A DNA stretch of 64,000 bases, from contig JAPOYL010000011.1 of the NCBI GenBank assembly GCA_026706595.1, forward strand, positions 150,645 through 214,644, given 5' to 3'. A program made the translations under genes and the position numbers. This document shows, piece after piece, positions 11,944-23,748 of this stretch. The notes under the pieces are model-generated. The model ran no database searches and had not been told where the DNA came from. It saw nothing but the letters and a program-made list of their open reading frames with translations. Each line of letters begins with the position of its first letter. Position 1 is the first letter of the stretch. This stretch comes from Gammaproteobacteria bacterium (GTDB lineage: Bacteria > Pseudomonadota > Gammaproteobacteria > UBA4575).

Positions 11944-13098
11944 TTGGAGAAAACCATGCCCTGGAACAGCCCGCAAGGCGGCAAAGATGATGACCCCTGG
12001 GGTCAGAAGTCGAGCAATCAAGGGCCACCGGACCTGGACGAGGTATTCCGCAACCTAGGCAAGAAATTTGGCGGAATTTTCGGTTCCGGCATGCAACGCG
12101 GTTCGTCGGGTCCTAAAAGGCCCTACCTGTGGCTTACACTGGCGGCAGTCGTTGCGATCTGGGGCGTGTACGACCGGTTTGGATTCTACACCGTGCAGCA
12201 GGCGGAAAGAGGCGTTGAGTTGCGCTTCGGCAAATACAGCGAGACTACGACTGCGGGACTTAACTGGAAGATGCCGTTTCCGATTGAACGGGTTGAAATC
12301 GTCAACATCGATGAAGTGCGTGAAGTCAACAACAAGACCTCGATGCTGACGCAGGACGAAAACATCGTCGAGGTATCACTGGAGGCCCAGTACAGGATCA
12401 AGAGCGCGGAGGACTACCTGTTCAATCTTCGTGATCCTGACATGACGGTGAAAGATGCCATGGAGAGTGCGGTGCGCGAGATCGTGGGTAAGAGCACCAT
12501 CGACTTTGTCCTGTTCGAAGGACGCGGCCAGATTTCGAGCGCCACGCGAGAACTGTTGCAGGGCATCATGGACGAGTACGGATCCGGTATCTACATCCAG
12601 AAGGTGAACCTGGAGAAATCCCAGCCGCCCGATCCGGTGAAGGCAGCGTTTTCCGATGCGATCAAATCCCGGGAGGACTATGAACGCTATATCAAGGAAG
12701 CCGAGGCCTATGCGAACAGCATCCTTCCCCAGGCGCGCGGCGAGGCCGCCAGGCTCCTGCAGGAAGCCAATGCCTATCGTGACCGAGTGGTCGCGAATTC
12801 GGAGGGCGAGGCCAAGCGGTTCCTGAAATTGTTGGGTGAGTATGAAAAGGCTCCTGAAGTGACACGTGAGCGCCTGTATCTTGAGGCGGTGGAATCGGTG
12901 TATGCCAACAGCAACAAGCTGCTCATGGATGTAGAGGGCGGGAACAACCTGATTTACCTGCCACTGGACCAGATCGTCAGGCAGCGCTCCATGCCGGGTA
13001 ATCCGGGCGCCATCCAGGACCGGCTGTCTCCGGAAGTCGGCATGAACAACTCGCAAAGTGGTTTGACACGGCCCGGGCGGGGCAGGGGGGAGCGCTGA
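11944..13098 (+). CDS. hflK: FtsH protease activity modulator HflK
   Basis: SPFH/HflK architecture, gly-rich N-terminus MPWNSPQGGKDDDPWG. Confidence 0.96.
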   Translation: MEKTMPWNSPQGGKDDDPWGQKSSNQGPPDLDEVFRNLGKKFGGIFGSGMQRGSSGPKRPYLWLTLAAVVAIWGVYDRFGFYTVQQAERGVELRFGKYSETTTAGLNWKMPFPIERVEIVNIDEVREVNNKTSMLTQDENIVEVSLEAQYRIKSAEDYLFNLRDPDMTVKDAMESAVREIVGKSTIDFVLFEGRGQISSATRELLQGIMDEYGSGIYIQKVNLEKSQPPDPVKAAFSDAIKSREDYERYIKEAEAYANSILPQARGEAARLLQEANAYRDRVVANSEGEAKRFLKLLGEYEKAPEVTRERLYLEAVESVYANSNKLLMDVEGGNNLIYLPLDQIVRQRSMPGNPGAIQDRLSPEVGMNNSQSGLTRPGRGRGER

Positions 13099-13099
13099 C

Positions 13100-13963
13100 A
13101 TGAACGGCAAGGTGGCTCTTGGAATTGTGATTGCGACCATCGTTGCGATCTGGGCATTCACCTTCCAGGTCGATCAGCGGCAGAAAGCCATCAAGGTGCA
13201 GTTTGGCGAAATCAAGGACGCTACGCTTAAGCCAGGCCTGCACTTCAAGATTCCCATCGTGCACAAGATCAGACGCAACGACGGGCGCATTCTCACGCTG
13301 GATGTTCCTCCTACCGAGTTTCCGACGAGCGAGAAAAAATACGTCAAGGTTGATTTCTACGCCAAGTGGCGCATCGAGGATGTGGAGAAGTACTTCATTG
13401 CCACGGGGGGGCAGGAAACGCGGGCAAACCAGCGCCTGGAACTGATCCTGGTGGATGGCCTCAAGAACGAATTCGGAAAGCGCACGATCCAGGAGGTAGT
13501 CTCCGGCGAGCGCAGTGAAATCATGGATGTCATCCAGGTGCAGTCCAACGAAGACGCCAAGAAGTTCGGCATCCAGGTGGTGGACGTGCGTGTCAGCAAG
13601 ATTGACCTGCCGGATGATGTGAGCGATTCGGTGTTCAACCGCATGCGTGCGGAGCGTGCCCGGGTTGCCAAGGACTTCCGTGCACGCGGGAAAGAACAGG
13701 CAGAAATTATCCAGGCCACGGCGGACAAGGGGCGTACTATCATTCTGGCCAACGCCTACAACGAGTCCGAGCAAATCCGCGGGGATGGAGATGCACAGTC
13801 GGCAAAGATCTACGCCGATGCGTACCAGCGTAACGAGGAGTTCTACCGGTTTACGAGGAGCCTGAAGGCGTACATCAACACGTTCAGCGGCAGCAACGAT
13901 TTCCTGATCATGCAGCCGGATTCCGAGTTCTTCCGTTACTTCAAGCAGTCGGAAAAAAACTAG
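13100..13963 (+). CDS. hflC: Protease modulator HflC
   Basis: SPFH protein adjacent to hflK; RMRAERARVAKDFRARGKEQAEIIQATADK. Confidence 0.96.
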   Translation: MNGKVALGIVIATIVAIWAFTFQVDQRQKAIKVQFGEIKDATLKPGLHFKIPIVHKIRRNDGRILTLDVPPTEFPTSEKKYVKVDFYAKWRIEDVEKYFIATGGQETRANQRLELILVDGLKNEFGKRTIQEVVSGERSEIMDVIQVQSNEDAKKFGIQVVDVRVSKIDLPDDVSDSVFNRMRAERARVAKDFRARGKEQAEIIQATADKGRTIILANAYNESEQIRGDGDAQSAKIYADAYQRNEEFYRFTRSLKAYINTFSGSNDFLIMQPDSEFFRYFKQSEKN

Positions 13964-13988
13964 CAGTTTTTCCGGCTAACCTGTTTCA

Positions 13989-14183
13989 ATGTGGAATGAA
14001 TTACTGGTCGCAGTTGCACTGGTGCTTGTGCTTGAAGGTATTTTCCCTTTTCTGGCACCGGAAAAATTCAAGCAGGCGCTGTCCCAGCTGGACGAGTTGT
14101 CCGGCCAGGCCCTTCGCATTGCCGGCCTGGCCAGCATCACGATCGGAATCATTCTCCTGTACGTTCTCAGACCTGGTGGATGA
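13989..14183 (+). CDS. DUF2065 family membrane protein
   Basis: MWNELLVAVALVLVLEGIFPFLAPEKFKQAL; typical small ORF between hflC and hisZ. Confidence 0.85.
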   Translation: MWNELLVAVALVLVLEGIFPFLAPEKFKQALSQLDELSGQALRIAGLASITIGIILLYVLRPGG

Positions 14184-14189
14184 GACGCC

Positions 14190-15374
14190 ATGAGTGAGCG
14201 CAACCGCTGGCTGTTGCCGGAAGGGATCGAGGAGTCGTTGCCGGATGAGGCTGCATGGCTTGAGCACTACCGGCGTGCCCTGCTCGACATGTTTTCCACG
14301 TGGGGATATGAACTCGTGATTCCACCCCTCATCGAATACCTGGAATCCCTGCTGGTAGGTCCCAGCGACGACCTTGACCTGCAGACATTCAAGGTCACGG
14401 ACCAGCTGACCGGACGCATGATGGGCATACGGGCTGACATGACCCCGCAGGTTGCCCGCATCGATGCCCACAGGCTGCGCCAGGATGCCCCGGCACGCTT
14501 TTGCTACCTGGGAACGGTCCTGCACACCCGGCCCGGAGGGCGCGACATGACGCGCAGCCCCCTGCAGCTGGGTGCGGAGCTGTATGGTCATGCCGGTGCG
14601 GACAGTGATCTTGAGGTGATCTGCCTGATGCTCGAGGCCTTGCGGCTGGTAGGGATCGAGAATATTTGCCTGGACTTGGGGCATGTGGGCGTGTTTGAAG
14701 ATCTGGTGAAGCAGGCCGGTCTCGGGGAAGATCAGTGCAGGGCTTTGCTGGCACTTCTGGAGCAAAGGGCCTTGCCGGAGTACGAGCAGCTGTTGTCGGA
14801 GTGTTCGCTTGCCGAGAACTGGAGAAAAATCCTGCTCGCACTTTCCGATCTCAGCGGGGGTGAAGAGGTGATTGGCCAGGCAAGAGAGGTGCTGCAGGGG
14901 ACGGGCGGGAAGGCGATCGAGCATGTCGATTATGTCGAGGCCCTGTCTGAAAGGATCAGGCAGCGCGTTGCGGGAATCCAGTTGCATTTCGATTTCGCGG
15001 CCCTGAGTGGCTATCACTATGAAAATGGTGCCGTATTTGCCGCATATATCTCCGGACAAGGGGAGCAGATTGCCCGCGGTGGCCGGTATGACATGATCGG
15101 GCAGGTATTCGGGCACTCGCGCCCGGCGACCGGTTTCAGTCTAGACCTGAAAGCCCTGGCAAAGATTTCCCCGCTTGCGGAGCCCGCACGGCCTGGAATA
15201 TTTGCCCCCTGCGATGAAGACCCCGAGCTGCATGCGGCCATCGACCGGCTGAGAAGTCAGGGCGAGCGGGTCATTCGCGGGTTGCACGGACAACAGGGCG
15301 GTCCGCAGGCGATGCACTGTGACCGCGTGCTGGAAAAACAAGACCACCAGTGGTGTGTCAGAGGAGTGGGTTGA
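14190..15374 (+). CDS. hisZ: ATP phosphoribosyltransferase regulatory subunit HisZ
   Basis: HisRS-like without the anticodon domain (LPEGIEESLPDEAAWLEHYRRALLDMFSTWGYELVIPPLIEY); located hflC-DUF2065-hisZ-purA. Confidence 0.93.
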   Translation: MSERNRWLLPEGIEESLPDEAAWLEHYRRALLDMFSTWGYELVIPPLIEYLESLLVGPSDDLDLQTFKVTDQLTGRMMGIRADMTPQVARIDAHRLRQDAPARFCYLGTVLHTRPGGRDMTRSPLQLGAELYGHAGADSDLEVICLMLEALRLVGIENICLDLGHVGVFEDLVKQAGLGEDQCRALLALLEQRALPEYEQLLSECSLAENWRKILLALSDLSGGEEVIGQAREVLQGTGGKAIEHVDYVEALSERIRQRVAGIQLHFDFAALSGYHYENGAVFAAYISGQGEQIARGGRYDMIGQVFGHSRPATGFSLDLKALAKISPLAEPARPGIFAPCDEDPELHAAIDRLRSQGERVIRGLHGQQGGPQAMHCDRVLEKQDHQWCVRGVG

Positions 15375-16670
<1,296 letters not shown>

Positions 16671-16740
16671 CGCCCGCCGCATCGCAAGGGGTAATCCTGC
16701 CAGTGCATGACGGGCCAAAAGAAGTTGGATTGATACGGAG

Positions 16741-17253
16741 GTGGAGATGAATTTTTTGCGTTATCTGTGCGCGGTTGTGTTGTCCCTGGGGCTTGGAGCC
16801 GTTGTCGGCCATGCCGACCCTGAACGTGCAGCCCCGCAATCCTGGCCCAACAAGATCTGGCTGGACGTGTACAAAAGCCCGACCTGCGGCTGCTGTACCA
16901 AGTGGGTGGACCATGCACAAGCCAACGGTTTTGATACAGCGGTCCATCATCCGAAAGATCTGGCCCAAGTCAAAGACGAGTATGCGATTGCTTCTGACCA
17001 TTGGGCCTGCCACACTGCAGTCTCCGAAGACGGCTATGTGTTCGAAGGGCACATCCCGGCCCGGTACATCCGCGAGTTTTTCGCAAGCCCGCCCAAGGGC
17101 GCGATGGGCCTTGCAGTCCCCAGGATGCCCGTTGGCAGTCCGGGAATGGAGACGGAAAACAAGTTTTCTCCCTACCAGGTGCTGTTACTCAAGGCCAACG
17201 GTGAAAGCGAGGTATTTGCAGAAGTCAAAAGCGCACAGGAGCAGTATCGTTGA
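16741..17253 (+). CDS. DUF411 family metal-binding protein
   Basis: YKSPTCGCCTKWVDHAQANGF, GHIPARYIREF. Confidence 0.88.
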   Translation: MEMNFLRYLCAVVLSLGLGAVVGHADPERAAPQSWPNKIWLDVYKSPTCGCCTKWVDHAQANGFDTAVHHPKDLAQVKDEYAIASDHWACHTAVSEDGYVFEGHIPARYIREFFASPPKGAMGLAVPRMPVGSPGMETENKFSPYQVLLLKANGESEVFAEVKSAQEQYR

Positions 17254-17295
17254 CCAAGTGATGTCTTGCTTGCTGGCCAGGATGGCCGGTTTGTC

Positions 17296-17382
17296 TGGTG
17301 CCGAGGAGAGGACTCGAACCTCCATGGGATTGCTCCCACTAGCACCTGAAGCTAGCGCGTCTACCAATTTCGCCACCTCGGC
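17296..17382 (-). tRNA. tRNA-Leu (CAG), CCA encoded
   Basis: Reverse complement GCCGAGGTGGCGAAATTGGTAGACGCGCTAGCTTCAGGTGCTAGTGGGAGCAATCCCATGGAGGTTCGAGTCCTCTCCTCGGCACCA folds as a class II tRNA; loop TTCAGGT. Confidence 0.95.
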
Positions 17383-17535
17383 ATTTTCCAGTCCTGGGCC
17401 GGTTCTGGCCCGCCGGAAGGTGGGCACTTTACGAAGCGCCCGGATACTTGTCAACGCGACTCATGGCGATATGGCCGGCCCGACGGAATCGGGAAGTTTC
17501 CGGTTTTCAGTGCGAAAAGGTAAAGTGCATCCCCC

Positions 17536-19758
17536 ATGACAAGGAAGAAAAAGAAACTCAAGGACCCCTACAGCCGGCGCGAGGCTGCAAAATACGAGCA
17601 CCCGATCGCCAGCCGGGAGTTTATTCTTGACGTGCTCGAAGACAGCAAGGGCCCACTGTCGGCGACAGCCCTGCACCGGGCACTGGACATCCACACGGAC
17701 AAGGCTGAGAACGCGTTGAAACGGCGCCTGGTGGCGATGGAGCGCGATGGGCAGATCATACGCAACCGCCAAAACCATTATTTGCCGGTCGCCAAGGTCA
17801 ACCTGGTACGGGGGCGGGTGATGGGCCATACCAACGGCTTCGGTTTTCTGATTCCCGACGAAGGGGGTCCGGATCTTTTCCTATCTCCCCATGAAATGCG
17901 CTCCCTGATGCATGGAGACCGCGTGGTCGTGCGGCCTACCGGGAATTCCAAGAACGACAAACCGCAGGGAAAGCTGGTTGAGATCATCAAGCGTCACAAC
18001 AAGCAGATCGTGGGCAGGTACTACCAGGAATCCGGCATCGGATTCGTGGTACCCGATGACAAGCGTCTGGGCCAGGACGTTATGATCCCTGACGGGTCTG
18101 CCGGGAAGGCGGTGAACGGGCAATTCGTGGTGGCCGCCATCGTGGAACCGCCCAACCGCTCGCGACAGGCCATCGGCAAGGTCATCGAGGTGCTCGGAGA
18201 CCACCTTGCTCCCGGTATGGAAATCGATGTCGCGATCCGGTCCTACGATATACCGCATCGCTGGCCCGAGGAGGTGCTGCGTGAAGCGGCTCAATTCCGG
18301 AAAAGCACGATCAAGCAGCAGCTGGGACAACGCAAGGACCTGCGCACACTCAACTTTGTCACCATCGATGGCAGCGATGCCCAGGACTTTGACGATGCGG
18401 TGTACTGCGAGCCGCGCGAAAACGGCTGGCGCCTGTGGGTCGCGATTGCGGATGTCTCGCATTATGTGCAGATGGATTCAGCTCTGGATCTTGAGGCCCG
18501 CAAACGCGGTACCTCGGTGTATTTTCCGGAGCGCGTGGTGCCCATGCTTCCCGAACGGCTTTCCAACGGACTGTGTTCGCTCAAACCAGACACCGACCGG
18601 CTTTGCATGGTGTGCGAGATGTTTGTCTCCAGGGACGGGGTGCTGAAGCGTTACAGTTTCTACGACGCAGTCATGCGTTCTGCGGCGCGCCTAACCTACG
18701 AGGAAGTCCAGAAGATCCTGTACGACAGGGATAAAAAAACGCGCAAGCGCTTCAGCCATGTCAGGCCTGATCTGGAGCACCTGCAGGGGGCCTTCCGTGC
18801 CCTGAGAAAGCAGCGCAAGAAAAGAGGGGCGATCGACTTCGATACCCAGGAAAGCTTTTTTGAATTCGATGAACACAAGAAGATCAAGGCCATAGTTCCG
18901 CAACAGCGTTTCCAGGCCCACATGATCATTGAAGAATGCATGATCAGCGCAAATATTGCGGCTGCCAGGTTCATCAGCAAACGCAAGCTGCCCACCCTGT
19001 ATCGTGTCCACGACGGTCCGACCGGTGAGAAAACGCGAGAATTGAGGGAGTACCTGCAGACGCTCGGCGTGGGGTTTACCCGGTCCGACAAACCCCGGAG
19101 CGAAGATTATCTGGCAACGCTGAAGAAAATCTCGCATCGCAAGGACCGGCACATCATTGAAATGATGCTGCTTCGTTCCATGGCGCAGGCAGCGTACAGC
19201 CCGGAGAACATCGGACATTTCGGGCTGGCACTGCCCCTGTATGCACATTTCACCTCCCCGATCCGGCGATACCCGGACCTGGTCGTGCATCGAACCATCC
19301 GGCACCTGCTGGAAGCCCGCAAGAAGGATCCGTTTCCGTTTTCCGAAAATGATCTTCTTCTGCTGGGTGAGGAGTGCTCGATGTGCGAGCGCAGGGCCAA
19401 CGATGCCACGCGCGATGTGGATGCCTGGCTCAAGTGCGAGTTCATGCTGGACAAGCTGGGGGAACAGTTTTCGGGCGTGATCAGTTCTGTCACCGCATTC
19501 GGATTTTTTGTCACCCTGGACCACACATTTGTTGAAGGGCTGGTGCACGTGACTTCGCTGGCGAACGACTATTACCACTATGACGAGCCGTCGCGGTGCC
19601 TGTTTGGTGAGCGCAGTAAAAGGCGTTACAGGCTCGGAGATGAGGTGGATGTAATTGTTTCGCGGGTGGGGCTGGATGAGAGAAAAATCGATTTTGTCCT
19701 GCCGGATTCAAGCCGGGACACCAAGCACAGCTCGAGAAAACGGAAAAAACGCCGCTAA
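17536..19758 (+). CDS. rnr: Ribonuclease R
   Basis: TIDGSDAQDFDDAVYCE RNB motif, HFTSPIRRYPDLVVHR, C-terminal S1 domain. Confidence 0.96.
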   Translation: MTRKKKKLKDPYSRREAAKYEHPIASREFILDVLEDSKGPLSATALHRALDIHTDKAENALKRRLVAMERDGQIIRNRQNHYLPVAKVNLVRGRVMGHTNGFGFLIPDEGGPDLFLSPHEMRSLMHGDRVVVRPTGNSKNDKPQGKLVEIIKRHNKQIVGRYYQESGIGFVVPDDKRLGQDVMIPDGSAGKAVNGQFVVAAIVEPPNRSRQAIGKVIEVLGDHLAPGMEIDVAIRSYDIPHRWPEEVLREAAQFRKSTIKQQLGQRKDLRTLNFVTIDGSDAQDFDDAVYCEPRENGWRLWVAIADVSHYVQMDSALDLEARKRGTSVYFPERVVPMLPERLSNGLCSLKPDTDRLCMVCEMFVSRDGVLKRYSFYDAVMRSAARLTYEEVQKILYDRDKKTRKRFSHVRPDLEHLQGAFRALRKQRKKRGAIDFDTQESFFEFDEHKKIKAIVPQQRFQAHMIIEECMISANIAAARFISKRKLPTLYRVHDGPTGEKTRELREYLQTLGVGFTRSDKPRSEDYLATLKKISHRKDRHIIEMMLLRSMAQAAYSPENIGHFGLALPLYAHFTSPIRRYPDLVVHRTIRHLLEARKKDPFPFSENDLLLLGEECSMCERRANDATRDVDAWLKCEFMLDKLGEQFSGVISSVTAFGFFVTLDHTFVEGLVHVTSLANDYYHYDEPSRCLFGERSKRRYRLGDEVDVIVSRVGLDERKIDFVLPDSSRDTKHSSRKRKKRR

Positions 19759-19935
19759 AGCCGTTCGCCTACAACGGGAGATCCCGGAATCCTTCAAGCC
19801 CGTTCTCCTGCGGGCTTGCCCGGTGCAGGCTCTTCCCGTAGACTTCGCGATCTCTGAAGGCATCAACGATTCCTTGTCTCACCGGGTACTTCGGCAAGAA
19901 CTCCCGGGAGACTGTAAACCCATAAGGAGAACTGA

Positions 19936-20535
19936 ATGCGCCATTATGAAATCGTGTTCCTGGTCCACCCGGACCAGAGTGGCCAGGTCCCTGCCATGAT
20001 TGAACGCTATCGCTCAATCATTGAAAAAGAGGGCAACGGCAAAGTCCACAGACTGGAGGACTGGGGCCGCTTGCAGCTCGCCTATCCAATCCAGAAAGTC
20101 CACAAGGCACACTATGTGCTGATGAACATCGAGTGTGGACAGGAGATCCTGAATGAAATGAACACGGCGTTTCGTTTCAACGATGCGGTGGTTCGCAATA
20201 TGGTGATTTCCAGGAAGAAAGCGGTCACCGAGCCCTCGCCAATGATGAAGATGATTGAAAGTGAGAAGGCCGAATCTGAAAGTCAGGATACCGAGGAAAA
20301 ACCCAAGTCCTCCAAGGACACAGCGCAGGCTCCCGAAGAAAAACCGCAATCCCCTGAGAACGAGTCACAGCCTTCTGAAGAAAAGCTACAATCTTCCGAG
20401 GAAAAGCCCCCTTCTTCCGAGGAAAAGCCCCCTTCTTCCGAGGAAAAGCCCCCGTCTTCAGAGGAAGCCGACAGTGGCCCGGATGAGAATACCGAAACTG
20501 AAGCCACTCCGGAGAATGCAGATGAAAATAAGTAA
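19936..20535 (+). CDS. rpsF: 30S ribosomal protein S6 with a long acidic Ser/Pro/Glu-rich C-terminal extension
   Basis: [26 protein letters not shown]6 core, then ~90 aa rich in E/S/P/K; followed by rpsR. Confidence 0.95.
   Translation: MRHYEIVFLVHPDQSGQVPAMIERYRSIIEKEGNGKVHRLEDWGRLQLAYPIQKVHKAHYVLMNIECGQEILNEMNTAFRFNDAVVRNMVISRKKAVTEPSPMMKMIESEKAESESQDTEEKPKSSKDTAQAPEEKPQSPENESQPSEEKLQSSEEKPPSSEEKPPSSEEKPPSSEEADSGPDENTETEATPENADENK
20391..20465 (+). repeat. In-frame 21-bp tandem repeat in the rpsF tail (PSSEEKP units)
   Basis: tcttccgaggaaaagccccct repeated about three times, plus a diverged unit. Confidence 0.95.
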
Positions 20536-20594
20536 CTGTCCTTCGCAACGGATGCTTCGGCAGATTATGGCCAGCCTGGCAGGAGGATGCTGAT

Positions 20595-20819
20595 ATGGCG
20601 AACTATTACAGAAAAAGAAGGTACTGCCGTTTCACTGAGGATGGTACCAAGGAGATCGACTACAAAGACGTCAAACTGCTGAAGGATTTTGTCAGTGAGG
20701 CAGGCAAGATTGTCCCAAGCCGGGTCACCGGAACAAAGGCGAGATACCAGCGCCAGCTGTCAAAGGCGATCAAACGGGCTCGCTATATCGCCTTGCTGCC
20801 ATACAGTGATCAGCATTGA
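20595..20819 (+). CDS. rpsR: 30S ribosomal protein S18
   Basis: [52 protein letters not shown]. Confidence 0.97.
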   Translation: MANYYRKRRYCRFTEDGTKEIDYKDVKLLKDFVSEAGKIVPSRVTGTKARYQRQLSKAIKRARYIALLPYSDQH

Positions 20820-20861
20820 GTGCTTTTTATAAGCCGTACCTTGACTGATTCGTAGTCAGCC

Positions 20862-21779
20862 ATGCGTTCGTTGGCGCGCTATATCCTCTCCGGGCCATTT
20901 CAGGCTGTGACGGTCGTGTTTTTCTTTGCATTGCTGTCATTTTTGTTCCCCTTCCTGATTATTTTCAGTGGCGGTGCACTCGCCTTGATCACACTGAAGG
21001 TTGGAATGCGGCATGCGATCCGTATTTTGCTCATCTGTGTTGCACTGATAGCGCTGAGTACCTGGCTGCTGCTGGGGAACCTGACCGCGGGCCCCCTGGT
21101 CGTCTGGGTATCCATCGTTGCTGTCGCCTATATGTACCAGCACTTCCAGTCACTGAGCATTGCATTGCAGGCGCTAACCGTTTTTGGGGCAGTGCTCACG
21201 CTGCTCGTTGCGGTCCTGTTCCCGGATCTGCAGGCAGACTGGCTGCTTTACCTGACGAACCTCCTGGAGGCGATCAAACAGGGTCCGTCATTTCAGATCA
21301 TGATGCAGAGCGCAAATCTCAGCCTCGAGCAGGCTGAGCAATACCTGCCTGGAATCGCCTCCCTGATGACCGGCATGGTAGTCGCGGTGTACCTGCTGAC
21401 CGTCAGCGTGACGTTGTCTTTTGGCGGCTGGTGGAATGACTTGCTGGACGATGCGCAGGCTTTTCACAAGGAGTTCGCACGCTTCAACCTGGGGCGGATA
21501 CTGGCCATCTCGGTGGCCTTGTTTGCGGTAGTGGCCTGGGGTACCAAGGCTGCCATTTTCTGGCAGTTGACGATTGTATGCCTCAGCATGTTCTTCTTGC
21601 AGGGCCTGGGCCTGGCGCATGCAGTCATCGGTGCACTCTCCAGGCCCCTGCTGGGTTTCGTAGCCGTGTATGGCCTGCTTTTTATCGTGACCCCGCAAAT
21701 GATGCTGGTGCTTGCATCGGCCGGTGTGCTGGACGGCTTCGTGGATTTTCGCAAGCGATTTATAAAATCTGAAGAGTGA
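20862..21779 (+). CDS. DUF2232-like polytopic membrane protein
   Basis: Multiple hydrophobic helices; located between rpsR and rplI. Confidence 0.8.
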   Translation: MRSLARYILSGPFQAVTVVFFFALLSFLFPFLIIFSGGALALITLKVGMRHAIRILLICVALIALSTWLLLGNLTAGPLVVWVSIVAVAYMYQHFQSLSIALQALTVFGAVLTLLVAVLFPDLQADWLLYLTNLLEAIKQGPSFQIMMQSANLSLEQAEQYLPGIASLMTGMVVAVYLLTVSVTLSFGGWWNDLLDDAQAFHKEFARFNLGRILAISVALFAVVAWGTKAAIFWQLTIVCLSMFFLQGLGLAHAVIGALSRPLLGFVAVYGLLFIVTPQMMLVLASAGVLDGFVDFRKRFIKSEE

Positions 21780-21834
21780 ACGGGGCAGGAACAACCGTTT
21801 ATAATGAACCTTTACTGATAAAGAGAGATACAAG

Positions 21835-22287
21835 ATGGAAGTGATTTTGCTGGAGAAAGTGGACAATCTCGGGGATCTGGGTGAAAAGGTCAGGGTCCGA
21901 CCCGGATATGCGCGCAATTACCTCGTGCCCAGCGGCAAGGCCAAGGTTGCGACTGCGGAAAATCTTGCCGAATTTGAGGAGCGGCGTGCGGAGCTGGAAA
22001 AGATGGCAGCAGACTCGCTGGCTGCGTCTGAGGCCCGCAAGGCTGAGCTGGACGGGTTTTTACTTACGATCACGGCAAAATCTGCCGGCGAGGAGGGCAA
22101 GCTGTTCGGTTCTGTGGGGACTGTGGATATTGCCCAGGCCTTGAGCGAGGCAGGAAAACCGGTGGAAAAAAAGGAGATCCGCCTGCCATCCGGCGTATAC
22201 AAGCAGGCCGGCGAATACCAGGTCGATATCCGTTTGCACACGGATGTGATCGCGACAATCAATCTGAAGATTGTTCCCGAAGAATGA
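21835..22287 (+). CDS. rplI: 50S ribosomal protein L9
   Basis: [36 protein letters not shown]. Confidence 0.97.
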   Translation: MEVILLEKVDNLGDLGEKVRVRPGYARNYLVPSGKAKVATAENLAEFEERRAELEKMAADSLAASEARKAELDGFLLTITAKSAGEEGKLFGSVGTVDIAQALSEAGKPVEKKEIRLPSGVYKQAGEYQVDIRLHTDVIATINLKIVPEE

Positions 22288-22306
22288 TCGGTCAATTTCA
22301 TGAGCC

Positions 22307-23740
22307 TTGGCAGCAGTTGGGAGGACAGCAGAAAATATTGTGGCCGAAGTGACGAAAACGGGACCCGACTACGGTGTGACCTATGCCGAGAACCTGCGCA
22401 CGCCCCCGTATTCACTGGAAGCCGAGCAGGCAGTTCTCGGCGGGCTGATTCTGGACAACTCTGCCTGGGACCAGGTCGCAGACAAGATCAACGAGGATGA
22501 TTTTCATCTCTTCAACCATCGCCTGATTTTCCGGGCCATCGGTGAACTGGCCGACAAGCGTCAGGTATTCGATGTCCTGACCCTGTCCGACCTGCTTCGC
22601 CAGAGAAGCGAAATCGAGAACACCAACATCCTGGCGTACCTCGGGACTCTGGCAAACGACATTCCAAGCGTTTCGAATATCAGGGCCTATGCGGACATCG
22701 TGCGGGAAAAATCCGTTTTCCGGCAGCTGGTCCAGGTGGGTAATGAAATCGCTGCAAGCGGCCTTTCACCGGATGGCAAGGATATCAAGAATTTGCTGGA
22801 TGAGGCAGAGCAGAAGATCTTTCATATCACCGACCGCAGTGCGCAGTCCGGGCAAGGCTTTGTCAACATCAGGTCTTTGCTCAAAACAACCGTTGAGCAG
22901 ATTGACGAGTTGTCTGAACGTGCAGACCACATCACCGGCATTCCCAGTGGCTTTACTGAGTTCGATGAAAAAACGGCAGGCCTGCAGAAAGGAGACCTGA
23001 TCATCATTGCCGGGCGGCCTTCCATGGGCAAGACCAGTTTTGCCATGAACATCGTTGAATACGCGGCGCTTCAGACGAAAATCAATGTGGCCATCTTTAG
23101 CATGGAAATGCCTGCTCCATCCCTGGCCATGCGCATGCTTTCCTCCATGGGGCGGATTGATCAGCAACGGGTTCGCACCGGCAAGTTGAAAGACGAGGAC
23201 TGGCCTCGCCTGACCAGTGCAATGTCGATGTTGCAGGAAGCCAACGTGTTCATCGACGATTCCGCAGTGTTGTCACCAACGGAACTGAGGGCTCGTGCCC
23301 GCCGGCTGAAACGCGAGCATGGCTTATCGCTGGTTGTTGTGGATTACCTGCAGCTCATGACGGTCGGTGGAACCTCCGAAAATCGTGCCACTGAAATTTC
23401 CGAAATATGCCGCTCATTGAAAGCACTTGCCAGGGAACTGAATGTGCCGGTAGTTGCATTGTCCCAGCTGAACCGCAGCCTGGAGCAGCGTCAGGACAAG
23501 CGGCCGGTGATGTCTGACCTGCGTGAGTCAGGAGCAATCGAGCAGGATGCGGACCTGATCGTCTTTATCTACCGCGACGAGGTGTATCGGGAAGACTCCC
23601 CCGATCAGGGAACTGCCGAGATCATCGTCGGCAAGCAGCGCAACGGCCCAATATTCAAGACCCGGCTCACTTTTTTGGGCCAGTACACACGTTTTGAAAA
23701 TCATATCCCCGAGATCCAGACTGGCGACCACTTTCCATAG
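22307..23740 (+). CDS. dnaB: Replicative DNA helicase
   Basis: PPYSLEAEQAVLGGLILDN, IIAGRPSMGKTSFAMNIVEYAA, VVDYLQLM, SDLRESGAIEQDADLI. Confidence 0.97.
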   Translation: MAAVGRTAENIVAEVTKTGPDYGVTYAENLRTPPYSLEAEQAVLGGLILDNSAWDQVADKINEDDFHLFNHRLIFRAIGELADKRQVFDVLTLSDLLRQRSEIENTNILAYLGTLANDIPSVSNIRAYADIVREKSVFRQLVQVGNEIAASGLSPDGKDIKNLLDEAEQKIFHITDRSAQSGQGFVNIRSLLKTTVEQIDELSERADHITGIPSGFTEFDEKTAGLQKGDLIIIAGRPSMGKTSFAMNIVEYAALQTKINVAIFSMEMPAPSLAMRMLSSMGRIDQQRVRTGKLKDEDWPRLTSAMSMLQEANVFIDDSAVLSPTELRARARRLKREHGLSLVVVDYLQLMTVGGTSENRATEISEICRSLKALARELNVPVVALSQLNRSLEQRQDKRPVMSDLRESGAIEQDADLIVFIYRDEVYREDSPDQGTAEIIVGKQRNGPIFKTRLTFLGQYTRFENHIPEIQTGDHFP

Positions 23741-23748
23741 CCTGCCAT

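Noticed and set aside
13405-13411. G7 tract in hflC as phase variation
   Set aside because: A conserved housekeeping gene; a single G7 in a GC-rich genome is plausible by chance and serves as a control for the accessory tracts.
19790-19935. S6:S18 ribosomal-protein leader RNA upstream of rpsF
   Set aside because: A hairpin (CAAGCCCG...CGGGCTTG) is visible, but I could not confirm the diagnostic bulge/loop arrangement by eye.
20388-20465. Possible CRISPR-like repeat array
   Set aside because: Units are contiguous, in frame and coding for the rpsF tail; there are no spacers. No CRISPR array or cas gene was found in the window.
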